Positions 34,476-43,044 are shown, counted from the stretch's first letter. The stretch is 64,000 bases of DNA from CAILZL01 sp050248275 (GCA_050248275.1 JBFWSR010000004.1:111941-175940), one strand, 5' to 3'. Notes: generated from the sequence alone by a model not told the origin. Translations and numbers: made by a program.

Positions 34476-36065
34476 GTGCCTGTAACTGAAAACCTCGATA
34501 TCCACGCTCACAAGATTCTGATTCTGGATTTCGGCGCGCAATACACCCAGTTGATTGCCCGGCGGGTGCGCGAGTCGGGTGTGTACTGCGAGATTCATCC
34601 CTGGGACATCAGCGCCGATGCGGTGCGCGACTTCAAGGCGCGCGGCGTGATTCTGTCCGGCGGCCCGGAGTCGGTCACGGATGCCGAACCACCCAAAGCA
34701 CCGCCAGCCGTGTTCGAACTGGGCGTGCCGGTGCTGGGCATCTGCTATGGCATGCAGACCATGGCGGCGCAGCTCGGTGGCCGCGTCGCTGCGGGTTCGC
34801 ATCGCGAGTTCGGCTACGCACAGGTCACCGCATCGGCGCCCTGCCGTTTGTTCGACGATCTGCGTGATCACACCGATGCGCAGGGACGTGGACTGCTGGA
34901 TGTGTGGATGAGCCATGGCGATCGCGTTGAATCATTGCCCCAGGGTTTTGTGGTGGTGGGGGTCACGCCCAATGCGCCGCTGGCGGCGATGGCGGATGAA
35001 CAGCGGCGTTTCTATGGCGTGCAGTTCCATCCCGAAGTCACGCATACATTGCAGGGCACGCGCATGCTCGAACGTTTCGTGCGCGAAATCTGCGGCTGCG
35101 AAGCGCGCTGGGATGCCGGCAACATCATTGCCGATTCCATTCAGCGCATCCGCGAACAGGTGGGTGCCGACAAGGTGCTGCTGGGCCTGTCGGGCGGCGT
35201 GGATTCATCGGTGGTCGGTGCGCTGTTGCATCGTGCGATTGGCGATCAACTGACCTGCGTGTTTGTCGATCATGGCCTGCTGCGCGCCAATGAAGGCGAT
35301 CAGGTCATGGATACTTTTGCTGAACACATGGGTGTGCGCGTCATTCGCGTTAATGCCGAAGAACGTTTCCTGACGGCGCTGAAAGGCGAGGTCGATCCCG
35401 AACGCAAGCGCAAGATCATCGGCCGCCTGTTTGTGGAAGTGTTTGAAGAAGAGTCGGCCAGGCTGGAGGGCACGCGCTGGCTGGCGCAGGGCACGATTTA
35501 TCCTGACGTGATCGAATCGGCCGGCGCCAAGAGCGGCAAGGCGCATGTCATCAAGAGTCACCACAATGTCGGTGGCCTGCCGGAAAAGATGAAGCTCAAA
35601 CTGCTGGAACCGCTGCGCGAACTGTTCAAGGATGAAGTGCGCCGCATCGGTGTCGAGCTGGGCCTGCCTCGCACCATGGTGTATCGCCATCCATTCCCGG
35701 GTCCGGGTCTGTCGGTGCGCATTCTCGGCGAAGTCACCAAACAATATGCCGACCTGCTGCGCAAGGCCGACGCCATCTTTATTGACGAGTTGTACAAGCA
35801 CGATCTTTACGACCGCACCAGCCAGGCATTCGCCGTGTTCCTGCCGGTGCGTTCCGTCGCCGTCATGGGCGATGGCCGTCGTTACGATTACGTGATTGCC
35901 CTGCGCGCCGTGGAAACCATCGACTTCATGACCGCGCACTGGGCACGTCTGCCGTATGAATTCCTCGATCACGTGTCGCGGCGCATCATCAACGAAGTGC
36001 GCGGCATCTCGCGCGTCACTTACGACATCAGCAGCAAGCCGCCGGCGACGATTGAGTGGGAGTGA
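34476..36065 (+). CDS. guaA: GMP synthase (glutamine-hydrolysing)
   Basis: A 529-residue enzyme that aminates XMP to GMP. The class I amidotransferase domain has the nucleophile in VPVLGICYGMQTM and FHPEVTHT; the synthetase domain has the PP-loop LLGLSGGVDSSVVG; the C-terminal dimerisation domain ends in PPATIEWE. The start is GTG 34476. The final 15 bases (36051-36065) are repeated at 44509 and near 45947, consistent with use of the guaA 3' end as an integration site; the gene itself is intact. Confidence 0.98.
   Translation: MPVTENLDIHAHKILILDFGAQYTQLIARRVRESGVYCEIHPWDISADAVRDFKARGVILSGGPESVTDAEPPKAPPAVFELGVPVLGICYGMQTMAAQLGGRVAAGSHREFGYAQVTASAPCRLFDDLRDHTDAQGRGLLDVWMSHGDRVESLPQGFVVVGVTPNAPLAAMADEQRRFYGVQFHPEVTHTLQGTRMLERFVREICGCEARWDAGNIIADSIQRIREQVGADKVLLGLSGGVDSSVVGALLHRAIGDQLTCVFVDHGLLRANEGDQVMDTFAEHMGVRVIRVNAEERFLTALKGEVDPERKRKIIGRLFVEVFEEESARLEGTRWLAQGTIYPDVIESAGAKSGKAHVIKSHHNVGGLPEKMKLKLLEPLRELFKDEVRRIGVELGLPRTMVYRHPFPGPGLSVRILGEVTKQYADLLRKADAIFIDELYKHDLYDRTSQAFAVFLPVRSVAVMGDGRRYDYVIALRAVETIDFMTAHWARLPYEFLDHVSRRIINEVRGISRVTYDISSKPPATIEWE
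36051..36065 (+). other. attL-like core (guaA 3' end)
   Basis: ATTGAGTGGGAGTGA, encoding IEWE-stop of guaA. Similar sequences occur at 44509-44523 and 45947-45961. Confidence 0.65.
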
Positions 36066-36072
36066 TTTTGAG

Positions 36073-36191
36073 CCTTTCGCGGTCTATCGCCACACCGCGA
36101 ATTCAGTACCTAAGTTACTGATAAATAATAACTAACCTTTCGTGATCTATCGCCGCCTATCCGCGCCAAGCGAACTGCTCTGACGGTAAAA
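36073..36191. repeat. Arm-site-like repeats beside attL
   Basis: Two direct copies of CCTTTCGCGGTCTATCGCC/CCTTTCGTGATCTATCGCC (36073-36091 and 36136-36154) and GCTCTGACGGTAAAA (36177-36191) follow guaA. Related copies, GTCTTTCATGATCTATCGGC (44382-44401) and TTCTGACGGTAAA (44438-44449), precede the right att-like core. This symmetry suggests integrase or excisionase arm sites. Confidence 0.5.
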
Positions 36192-36194
36192 GTG

Positions 36195-37029
36195 GGTTCT
36201 GGTGCATTGGCGTCCGAGCCCTAGAATCCGTGTCCCAATCAGAGGACGGACCGGATGGCCAAAGGTATTGCCCGCGACCCGATCTACAGCGGCCGTCGCT
36301 TTTCTGCCGAGACCATCGAGACCTGCGTTCGCTGGTACATCACGTATCGGCTGAGCTATCGCGATCTGGTTGCGATGATGGCGGAGCAGGGGATCGTCGT
36401 GTCCCACACAACCATCATGCGCTGGGTGCTGCGGTACGTTCCAGAGTACGAGCGTAGATGGGCGCGTTTCGCGCGATCGCCGGGGTCGTCATGGAGAATG
36501 GATGAAACGGCCGTCTCGGTCCGAGGCGGGCGGCACTACCTGTATCGCGCGGTGGACCGGGTCGGAAAGTCGGTTGCGTCTCTGCTTTGCAATGATCGAA
36601 GCATGGAATCCGCCCAGGCATTCTTCCGCGCGGCGGTGAGCCAGGAGGCCGTGCCCTGGCCCGGGAAAATCAATGTCGACGGCAACAGCGCGACGCACCG
36701 CGGACTACGTTTGCTGGCGACTGAAGATCGTCGCTGGCAGGGCGTGGAGGTTAGGGCGCGCCGCTACCTCAACAACGTGGTCGAGCAGGATCATCGTGCC
36801 ATCAAGCAGCGGTGTGCGCCGATGCTGGGCTTGAAGAGCTTCCGCTCGGCGGCGATCACGTTGGCGGGCATCGAGCTCGCTCATCGCATTCGCAAGCAGC
36901 AGTATTCGCTGCCGAAAGGCATGACGGGGCGGGCCCGTTCGCTGAAGGAAGTGTGGGACGCGGCACTCGCCGATTCCGGCGCGCCGATATGCCGGGACTG
37001 TGACCGACCTTCGCCAATGCACCAGAACT
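36195..37029 (+). mobile_element. IS6-family insertion sequence
   Basis: An 835-bp element with terminal inverted repeats: GTTCTGGTGCATTGGCG at 36196-36212 and its exact complement at 37012-37028, resembling the GGTTCTGTTGCA ends of IS6 family elements. It encodes one DDE transposase. No 8-bp target duplication is seen at the two ends, as expected if one flank was deleted or rearranged by IS6-type replicative events. Confidence 0.8.
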
Positions 37030-37373
37030 CAGCGGACCGCTTTCAGCCGGCGCGCGAGCCACCGCGCCCTGATGGATCGGTCCGCTATCCACGGAAGATA
37101 TCCTTCGGCGGAAACCTGTACCTGCTCGTCAGGCCTCAGGGCGGGCGGTACTGGCAATACCACTACCGATATGGCGGCAAGCGTAAGACGCTTTCCCTTG
37201 GGACCTACCCGGACGTCCCAGTCACACGCGCTCAGTCTCGCCATCGGGCGGCGCGGCGATTGCTCGCGGCCGGCGTCGATCCGTCGGCCAAGCGGCACCA
37301 ACTACGGGGCATCGAGGGCGACGAGCCTGAGATCGGTTGCGGGGCTCCCGGGAACTGGCTTCACGCCGCGTAG
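36255..37373 (+). CDS. IS6-family transposase read through into an integrase fragment (chimeric ORF)
   Basis: A 372-codon frame. Residues 1 to about 258 form an IS6-type DDE transposase: DLVAMMAEQGIVVSHTTIMRWV (helix-turn-helix), the first catalytic D in WRMDETAVSVRG, the second in INVDGNSATHRG, and the E in NNVVEQDHRAIKQR, followed by FRSAAITLAGIELAHRI. The frame then crosses the right inverted repeat without a stop and continues as a DUF4102 integrase N-terminus (FGGNLYLLVRPQGGRYWQYHYRYGGKRK). The transposase looks intact in its catalytic part. Whether the fusion protein is made is unknown; IS6 transposases normally end near 240 residues. Confidence 0.85.
   Translation: MAKGIARDPIYSGRRFSAETIETCVRWYITYRLSYRDLVAMMAEQGIVVSHTTIMRWVLRYVPEYERRWARFARSPGSSWRMDETAVSVRGGRHYLYRAVDRVGKSVASLLCNDRSMESAQAFFRAAVSQEAVPWPGKINVDGNSATHRGLRLLATEDRRWQGVEVRARRYLNNVVEQDHRAIKQRCAPMLGLKSFRSAAITLAGIELAHRIRKQQYSLPKGMTGRARSLKEVWDAALADSGAPICRDCDRPSPMHQNSADRFQPAREPPRPDGSVRYPRKISFGGNLYLLVRPQGGRYWQYHYRYGGKRKTLSLGTYPDVPVTRAQSRHRAARRLLAAGVDPSAKRHQLRGIEGDEPEIGCGAPGNWLHAA
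37030..37373 (+). pseudogene. Tyrosine integrase N-terminal fragment (DUF4102)
   Basis: The translated segment contains SFGGNLYLLVRPQGG, YWQYHYRYGGKRKTLSLGTY and PDVPVTRAQSRHRAARRLLAAGVDPSAKR, the arm-binding DUF4102 domain of P4-type integrases. The first residues are lost to the IS element and everything after the arm domain (core-binding and catalytic R-H-R-Y parts) is missing; unrelated sequence follows up to a stop at 37373. It is a remnant of the enzyme that probably inserted the island at guaA. Confidence 0.8.
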
Positions 37374-37485
37374 GCGGTTTGAGATTGGCCCGAAATGCTC
37401 ACTTATGGTGACTCAAATCCTTGTTTCATAAACATCAGCCAGGCTTTCAGGGCGATGGAGGGCGGCTATCGGGATGTAGCGGTGG

Positions 37486-37803
37486 TCATAGGATCTGACT
37501 GGTGTGCGGCTCGCGCTCAACTCTTCCCGCCGAGTAAAACTCCACGAACATCCTCATCGGACCGAGTGGCGAGACTTCGTGAGGCTGCTCGGGACTGACG
37601 ATGCCTGGCACGCCGACCAGCAAAACCTGTTCGCTGGGGGGTTCCAGAATTCGGTAGAGCAGACTGCCCTCAACTACGTGTATGAGCGCCCAGACACCGG
37701 CCTTGGTGCGATGCTCGCGGCGCAGGCCTGCCGGCAGGCTGTCCTGATCGAAGATCGGCGTCTGCTTGTAGGCCGTCAGTCCGGCGGGAAGTGAATGGTT
37801 CAC
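37486..37803 (-). CDS. DUF1971 (TehB-like cupin) protein
   Basis: A 105-residue protein: LPAGLTAYKQTPIFDQDSLPAGL, then HRTKAGVWALIHVVEGSLLYRILEP and SPEQPHEVSPLGPMRMFVEFYS. It matches the small DUF1971 cupins, which are related to the N-terminal extension of some tellurite-resistance TehB proteins. Members are often encoded beside NsrR or NO reductase genes. The start overlaps the upstream truncated haemoglobin stop by 4 bp, so it is co-translated with it. A role in nitrosative stress is inferred from context. Confidence 0.85.
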   Translation of the reverse strand: MNHSLPAGLTAYKQTPIFDQDSLPAGLRREHRTKAGVWALIHVVEGSLLYRILEPPSEQVLLVGVPGIVSPEQPHEVSPLGPMRMFVEFYSAGRVEREPHTSQIL

Positions 37804-38273
37804 AATGCTTTCTCCGGTTTCGTGCGAATCAGGCGCTGATCGCTGGCGAGCAGCACGCCACGATTGCTGGCAACCCCCATCTCGATGCTGCGGGCAATGC
37901 GCTTGGCACGTTCGATGAAAACGGCGGCTGCCTTCGGGTTGCAGACTTCGTGGGCCGTCTGCCTGAACAACTGAAGCCAGCGATCAAAGTGCGCCGCCTC
38001 GACTGGCAGCGCCATATGCTTCTGCATGGGCGAACCATGATAGCGCCCTGTCATCAGGACTACCGACGACCAGAAGTGACACAGTCGTTGCAGGTGGTGA
38101 TCCCATTCCGGGATGCGTGCTGCGAATATCGGGCCGATCAGTTCGTCGCGGCGCACCCGGGCATAGAACGCATGCACCAGATTCTCGATCATCACCTCGT
38201 CAATACCAGTGTCAGCCTGGAGTTGCTCGGCGATGCGGGTTCGCCTCTCGGCTTCCGACAGTGTGCTGCTCAT
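37800..38273 (-). CDS. Group III truncated haemoglobin (island copy)
   Basis: A 157-residue protein with the 2/2 globin pattern of TrHb3: IENLVHAFYARVRRDELIGPIFAARI, the HHLQRLCHFWSSVVLMTGRYHG helix, then KHMALPVEAAHFDRWLQLF. The histidine of KHMALP (H86) aligns with the proximal haem ligand of Campylobacter Ctb. TrHb3 proteins bind oxygen and NO and are linked to NO detoxification. It is 17 bp downstream of nsrR on the same strand and overlaps DUF1971 by 4 bp. A paralogue is at 56471. Confidence 0.93.
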   Translation of the reverse strand: MSSTLSEAERRTRIAEQLQADTGIDEVMIENLVHAFYARVRRDELIGPIFAARIPEWDHHLQRLCHFWSSVVLMTGRYHGSPMQKHMALPVEAAHFDRWLQLFRQTAHEVCNPKAAAVFIERAKRIARSIEMGVASNRGVLLASDQRLIRTKPEKAL

Positions 38274-38290
38274 GTAGTACTCATTGGCCG

Positions 38291-38740
38291 CTACTTCGCG
38301 ACTTTGGTCCTTCGCTGCCCCAGAAGACGGGAATAGCCGTCAACATCCGGGACAAGATCGGCAATGGTGAACTGGTCAAGATGTCGCGCGAAAGCTTCCA
38401 GTGCGCCTGACAAAGCATGGCGCAATCCACAGCCCGGCGTTACAACACAGGTGTTGGTCGCTGCGTCGAAGCATTCCACGAACGATCCGGTATCTTCCAT
38501 GGCGCGAAATACTGATCCGACGTTCAGCACGGAAGCGGATCGCGCGAGCTTCAGCCCGCCGCCCCGGCCGCGCACGCTTTCGACGAATCCTTCGGCCGTC
38601 AGTCGCTGCGCCACTTTCATCAGGTGGTTCTTCGAGATGCCGTAGGCGCGGGCGATCTCGGCGATCGAATGATGGCCCTCCCGTGCAGCCAGGAACATCA
38701 ACGTTCGCAAGGCATAGTCGGATTGAACGGACAGCCTCAT
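38291..38740 (-). CDS. nsrR: Rrf2-family NO-sensing repressor NsrR (island copy)
   Basis: A 149-residue winged-helix regulator beginning MRLSVQSDYALRTLMFLAAREG, recognition helix GISKNHLMKVAQRLT, wing SVRGRGGGLKL, and three cysteines C90, C98 and C104 (ECFDAATNTCVVTPGCGL) that match the NsrR [Fe-S] ligands rather than IscR. NO destroys the cluster and relieves repression. It heads a minus-strand nsrR-trHb3-DUF1971 unit and is divergent from norZ across 91 bp that contain a predicted NsrR palindrome. A paralogue lies at 55908. Confidence 0.93.
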   Translation of the reverse strand: MRLSVQSDYALRTLMFLAAREGHHSIAEIARAYGISKNHLMKVAQRLTAEGFVESVRGRGGGLKLARSASVLNVGSVFRAMEDTGSFVECFDAATNTCVVTPGCGLRHALSGALEAFARHLDQFTIADLVPDVDGYSRLLGQRRTKVAK

Positions 38741-38742
38741 AA

Positions 38743-38765
38743 AAGAGGTATAGCATATACATCTT
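38743..38765. promoter_or_regulatory. Predicted NsrR operator, nsrR-norZ divergent promoter
   Basis: A 23-bp imperfect palindrome: half-sites AAGAGGTATAG and ATATACATCTT around one C. The second arm's complement is AAGATGTATAT, close to the published NsrR half-site AAGATGyATTT. It lies immediately upstream of the nsrR start and about 70 bp before norZ, so it could repress both directions. The same arrangement recurs at 56400. Confidence 0.75.
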
Positions 38766-38778
38766 TAATATGCATCAA
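38765..38778. promoter_or_regulatory. FNR/DNR-type box upstream of norZ
   Basis: TTAATATGCATCAA matches TTGAT-N4-ATCAA at 9 of 10 positions, touching the NsrR site and 54 bp before the norZ start. FNR, DNR and NnrR activate NO reductase genes when oxygen is low and NO is present. Confidence 0.5.
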
Positions 38779-38831
38779 CTTTGGCGACGTTGGCGACAAC
38801 CGCCGACTCCGCAGAACCAGGGGGCAGGGTC

Positions 38832-41111
38832 ATGCAGGAATACGCAACAACATTCAGCGTGAAGCGGCTGTGGACAATTCTGGCGGTGGGCATGTTCGTC
38901 ATGTTTGGCGTTCTGCTGCTGCTGGGTCGGCAGATTTACCAGCTGGCGCCACCCATCCCTGCAGCGGTGACAGCGCAGAATGGCGAGACCTTGTTCACTC
39001 GCGCCGATATCGAGGTTGGGCAGAATGTCTGGCAGTCGATCGGTGGCATGGAGCAAGGGTCGATCTGGGGCCATGGCAGCTACTTGGCTCCAGACTGGAG
39101 CGCTGACTGGTTGCATCGGGAAGCGCAGGCACTGCTGGCATTGTCTACATCCATGGCCCCGACAGGCGTATCCCCGGCGCAAGCCGATGCCATCAGCAAG
39201 GCTGCGTTGCAGAACGAGATGCGTGCCAACACCTATGACCCCGCATCGGGCGTCATAACCGTGAGCAACACGCGCGCGTTGGCCATCAAGCAGGTGCAGG
39301 CGCATTTCGTCAGCCTGTATGTAGGCGATGATGCAGCGTCGCTCGATCTGCGCCGCAGCTATGCCTTCCCGGTCCATGGCAGGTTGTCGGCCACGGAAGC
39401 CAGGCAGCTTTCAGCGTTTTACTTCTGGACGGCATGGGGCGCGACGACGAACCGCCCTGGTCAGAACATCACCTATACCAGCAACTGGCCCCACGAACCG
39501 CTCGTGGGAAACACGCCAACCACCGGCACCTTGATGTGGAGCCTGGCCTCAGTGATTCTGCTGCTCGCCGCTGCCGGCGCGCTCATCGCTTACTACGCCA
39601 AGCAGTTCGATGTCTGGCGCACCGACATGCTGCCGGAAGAGGGCATGGCGGCGTCGGATGTCCTGAGCGGTGCGACCATCACGCCTTCGATGCGGGCGAC
39701 CGCGAAGTATTTCTGGGTGGTGTGCGCACTATTTGTGGCGCAGGTGCTGCTCGGCATCGTCACCGCACACTATGCGGTGGAGGGGCAAGGACTATACGGC
39801 CTGCCGTTTGCCGAATATCTGCCGTACGCCGTCACACGCACCTGGCACACTCAGCTCGCCGTGCTGTGGATCGCCACCGCATGGCTGGCGACTGGGCTCT
39901 ACGTTGCGCCCATGCTGGCGGGACGTGATCCCAAATACCAGCGGTTTGGCGTCAATTTCCTGTTCATCAGTCTGCTCGTTATCGTGGTCGGGTCCTTTGC
40001 CGGCCAGTGGGCCGCCGTACACAGATTGTTCGGAACGCTGAAGGCCAACTTCTGGTTCGGGCATCAGGGCTATGAATATGTAGACCTAGGCCGCTTCTGG
40101 CAGATATACCTGCTTGTCGGCCTTCTGCTCTGGGTCGCGCTGGTGGTGCGTGCGCTGTGGCCGGTGCTTCAGGAAAAAGGCAGCAAATCGCTGATCTACC
40201 TGGTGCTCGTATCGGCGCTGGCTATCGGCCTGCTTTATGGTGCCGGATTGATGTGGGGCGAGCACACGCACATTGCCGTGATGGAATACTGGCGCTGGTG
40301 GGTAGTGCATCTGTGGGTCGAAGGTATCTTTGAGGTCTTCGCCACTGCCATCATTTCCCTGCTCTTTGTCCGCATGGGAATTCTGAGGACCAGCACGGCA
40401 ACTGTGATGGTGCTGTTCGCGACGATCATTTTCCTGTTCGGCGGTGTGCTCGGCACCTTCCATCACCTCTACTTCTCTGGCACTCCGACATCAGCGATTG
40501 CTGTCGGCGCGATGGCTTCGGCCCTGGAAGTGGTGCCGTTGCTCGTGGTCGGCTTTGAGGCCTACGCAAGGTACAAGGTGGAACATGAAGCCGCATGGCA
40601 GCGGACCTACCACTGGCCATTCATGTTCTTTTCCGCCGTCCTGTTCTGGAACCTGGTGGGCGCAGGGCTGTTCGGCTTTCTCATCAATCCTCCGATCGCG
40701 CTCTATTACATGCAGGGATTGAATACGACGGCCAATCATGGCCATGCCGCCCTGTTCGGCGTGTACGGCATGCTCGGCCTGGGCCTTACGCTCTACTGCA
40801 TGCGTGGGCTCACAGACGTTGCGCTGTGGAACCAGAGATGGCTCAGGACCGCATTCTGGTCACTCAACATCGGCATCGCGATGATGACTTTCCTGTCGCT
40901 GCTCCCGCAGGGTGTCCTGCAGACCTACGCCAGCATCGAACACGGCTATGCCTATGCCCGTTCGGCAGAGTTCATTCACAGCCCGCTGATGCAGGCGCTG
41001 GTCTGGGCGAGGGTGCCGGGCGACGTTGTCTTCAGCGTGGGTGTCTTCGCGTTTGCATGGTTCATGTTCCGGGCATTCATGCCCGGCAAGGGGCAGGCTC
41101 CCAGGCGCTGA
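38832..41111 (+). CDS. norZ: Quinol-dependent nitric oxide reductase (island copy)
   Basis: A 759-residue haem-copper oxidase of the single-subunit qNor type (NorZ), reducing NO to N2O with electrons from quinol. An N-terminal membrane helix and a cytochrome-c-like soluble region (LFTRADIEVGQNVWQSIGG, GSIWGHGSYLAPDWSADWLHRE) precede 12-13 membrane helices. Haem and FeB ligands are visible in TWHTQLAVLWIATAWL, MWGEHTHIAVMEYWRWWVVHLWVEG, GTFHHLYFSG and NHGHAALFGVYGMLG. Start ATG 38832 was chosen over an upstream frame opening. It is divergent from nsrR. The resident paralogue at 57185 is clearly related but far from identical. Confidence 0.96.
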   Translation: MQEYATTFSVKRLWTILAVGMFVMFGVLLLLGRQIYQLAPPIPAAVTAQNGETLFTRADIEVGQNVWQSIGGMEQGSIWGHGSYLAPDWSADWLHREAQALLALSTSMAPTGVSPAQADAISKAALQNEMRANTYDPASGVITVSNTRALAIKQVQAHFVSLYVGDDAASLDLRRSYAFPVHGRLSATEARQLSAFYFWTAWGATTNRPGQNITYTSNWPHEPLVGNTPTTGTLMWSLASVILLLAAAGALIAYYAKQFDVWRTDMLPEEGMAASDVLSGATITPSMRATAKYFWVVCALFVAQVLLGIVTAHYAVEGQGLYGLPFAEYLPYAVTRTWHTQLAVLWIATAWLATGLYVAPMLAGRDPKYQRFGVNFLFISLLVIVVGSFAGQWAAVHRLFGTLKANFWFGHQGYEYVDLGRFWQIYLLVGLLLWVALVVRALWPVLQEKGSKSLIYLVLVSALAIGLLYGAGLMWGEHTHIAVMEYWRWWVVHLWVEGIFEVFATAIISLLFVRMGILRTSTATVMVLFATIIFLFGGVLGTFHHLYFSGTPTSAIAVGAMASALEVVPLLVVGFEAYARYKVEHEAAWQRTYHWPFMFFSAVLFWNLVGAGLFGFLINPPIALYYMQGLNTTANHGHAALFGVYGMLGLGLTLYCMRGLTDVALWNQRWLRTAFWSLNIGIAMMTFLSLLPQGVLQTYASIEHGYAYARSAEFIHSPLMQALVWARVPGDVVFSVGVFAFAWFMFRAFMPGKGQAPRR

Positions 41112-41301
41112 AACGCTGATCACGAGTTGCGCGCTATGCGTAGTCTTACGCAGCAGGCGCGCGGCCTCCAGTCGTGATCTTTCGGCTGCTATCGCCGTAA
41201 AATGGGCGTACAGGACGGAGGGCCTGGGTGCTGGCAGTCTGGACTGGCCGCACGAAAGCCTTCGAGCGAAGTCTGTCCGCATCTTGAGAGGAGAACGTCC
41301 G

Positions 41302-42180
41302 TTAGATCGCTTCATCCCTCTCCATCTGCAGCCATTTTCTGGGTGATGGGCCAATGGCATGAGAAAACGCGCGAGAGAATGATGCGGCGCTCGCATACCC
41401 CAGCTCTTCACTCACGCCCTTGATGGATGCGCCAGCTCTAAGTCTCGACTGGGCCACCGAGACGCGCCATTGCAGCAGATAGTCGCCCGGCGTCACGCCG
41501 ACCTGTGTCTTGAACGCCAACGCAAACGCGCTGCGTGACATTCCCGCGACGTTGGCCATCGACTCCAGCGTCCAATCTGCAGATGGCCTTTCGTGCACCG
41601 CGGTCAGCGCGCGTGCAAGCTTGGGGTGGGCTAACCCGTTCACCAGTCCGCCAGACGCACCCACTGCTCCGGAGTGATCCAGCAGCCAGCGCAGCAACTG
41701 CACCAGCAGAACCTCGAACAGGCGGTCGGCGAGCAGGCGCTGGCCGCATCGCAAGCGCTCGGTCTCGGCGAAAAGCAGTGCCAGGGTCTGGTCAAGACCG
41801 TCCACCGCTGCCAGCGGTACGACCAGCACTGGCGGTAGCGCGGCAACGATCGGGTGTCGGGCGCCACCCTCGAAATCTACAGTGGCGCATACGAAGTCCG
41901 ATCCATCAACCGGCGCGTTGCGAAACTGATGTTCAAGCGGGCGCGGGTAGAACAGCAGCGTCGGCTCGCTCACCTTGATCTTGGCAGGGCCGCCGCTGCG
42001 TCGTGGATGTGTGACGACGAGCTCCCCTCGGCGCAGCACGTGCAAGAACCCGCGCCCGGGCTTTGCCTCGAAGCGAGTCACACCGCAGAGCGCACCGGCG
42101 TGGAACAGGTGGGTGCGAACGCGAAAGCGATCGAGAAGGGCGGAGAGGCGATCTATGGATACGGGCGTAGTTCGTGGCAT
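41302..42180 (-). CDS. AraC-family transcriptional regulator
   Basis: A 292-residue regulator: N-terminal cupin_6-type domain (LFHAGALCGVTRFEAKPGRGFLHVL, VSEPTLLFYPRPLEHQF), C-terminal double helix-turn-helix (LESMANVAGMSRSAFALAFKTQVGVTPGDYLLQWRVSVAQ, then IKGVSEELGYASAASFSRAFSHAIG). It converges on norZ and is divergent from the protoglobin gene 131 bp away, which it may control. The inducer is unknown. Confidence 0.92.
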   Translation of the reverse strand: MPRTTPVSIDRLSALLDRFRVRTHLFHAGALCGVTRFEAKPGRGFLHVLRRGELVVTHPRRSGGPAKIKVSEPTLLFYPRPLEHQFRNAPVDGSDFVCATVDFEGGARHPIVAALPPVLVVPLAAVDGLDQTLALLFAETERLRCGQRLLADRLFEVLLVQLLRWLLDHSGAVGASGGLVNGLAHPKLARALTAVHERPSADWTLESMANVAGMSRSAFALAFKTQVGVTPGDYLLQWRVSVAQSRLRAGASIKGVSEELGYASAASFSRAFSHAIGPSPRKWLQMERDEAI

Positions 42181-42311
42181 AGGTTGCCGGATGGACGAAA
42201 AGATATGTTTCAGCGACGGTAGGATAACACGGAGTCCGGATCGGGCTGGATACTAGGTCTGTGCACCGAAGTGCAGAACCGCCACTCCCGCAACCGACCA
42301 GAGGAACATTC

Positions 42312-42980
42312 ATGAAAAATCGTGTAGTGCTTGCCACCGTGCTGGTGGGCTCCCTGTCCGCCTTCGTGTCCCACGAGGCAATGGCGCAGACAGGGTCCGC
42401 AATTCCCGGATATACCCATGGCCAGAAGTCATTGGCCAGGGCGCCGTACACACTGCAGGATCTTGAATCGCTCAAGAAGACGATGATCTTCACCGATGAG
42501 GACGTCCGCTACCTGCGCATGAGCAAGGCGATCCTTGCCGATCAGACGGATGCAATCCTCGATGTCTGGTACGGCTTCGTGGCGTCGACCCCCGAGCTCG
42601 TTGCGTCCTTCAAGAACAACAAGACCGGGGCACCTGACGCGGCATATCTGGCTGCCGTCCGGAAGCGATTCGGGCAGTGGATACTCGACACAGCCGATGC
42701 CAACTACGATCAGGCGTGGCTGGACTATCAGTACGAAATCGGTCGTCGCCACACGAATCCAAAGAAGAACGAGACCGACAAAGCCGACAGCGTGCCATCA
42801 GTGAACTTTCGCTATCTGTCGGCACTGACGATTCCGGTCACGACGACGCTGAAGCCGTTCCTTGCCAAGAAAGGCGCCTCGCCGGCAGATGTCGAGAAGA
42901 TGCACGCCGCCTGGGTGAAGTCCGTGCTGATGCAGACGATCCTGTGGAGCTACCCGTATGTGCGCGAGGGCAGGTTCTGA
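42312..42980 (+). CDS. Protoglobin with N-terminal signal peptide
   Basis: A 222-residue protein. Residues 1-26 are a typical Sec signal peptide (MKNRVVLATVLVGSLSAF, cleavage after AMA near 25). The rest matches protoglobin closely: IPGYTHGQKSLARAPYTLQDLE, FTDEDVRYLRMSKAILADQ, ILDVWYGFVASTPELV, FGQWILDTADANYDQAWLDY, YEIGRRHTNPKKNETD and FLAKKGASPADVEKMHAAW. The histidine in GRRHTNPKK (H147) aligns with the proximal haem ligand of the Methanosarcina protein. Protoglobins bind O2, CO and NO and are usually cytoplasmic or fused to signalling domains; an exported stand-alone form suggests a periplasmic NO or O2 role. It is divergent from AraC and followed by redox genes. Confidence 0.93.
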   Translation: MKNRVVLATVLVGSLSAFVSHEAMAQTGSAIPGYTHGQKSLARAPYTLQDLESLKKTMIFTDEDVRYLRMSKAILADQTDAILDVWYGFVASTPELVASFKNNKTGAPDAAYLAAVRKRFGQWILDTADANYDQAWLDYQYEIGRRHTNPKKNETDKADSVPSVNFRYLSALTIPVTTTLKPFLAKKGASPADVEKMHAAWVKSVLMQTILWSYPYVREGRF

Positions 42981-43044
42981 TCTCTGCTCCGTTGCCGACT
43001 TCGACCCATTGTCTCAAGACTCTCCTGATAACCAAGGAAATCAC

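Noticed and set aside
37395..37598. Small plus-strand frame after the integrase remnant
   Set aside because: 67 codons, no recognised motif, and overlaps the better supported DUF1971 gene; probably decayed island DNA.
37486..37803. Tellurite-resistance gene
   Set aside because: DUF1971 resembles the TehB N-terminal cupin but the methyltransferase part is absent; NsrR context points to nitrosative stress.
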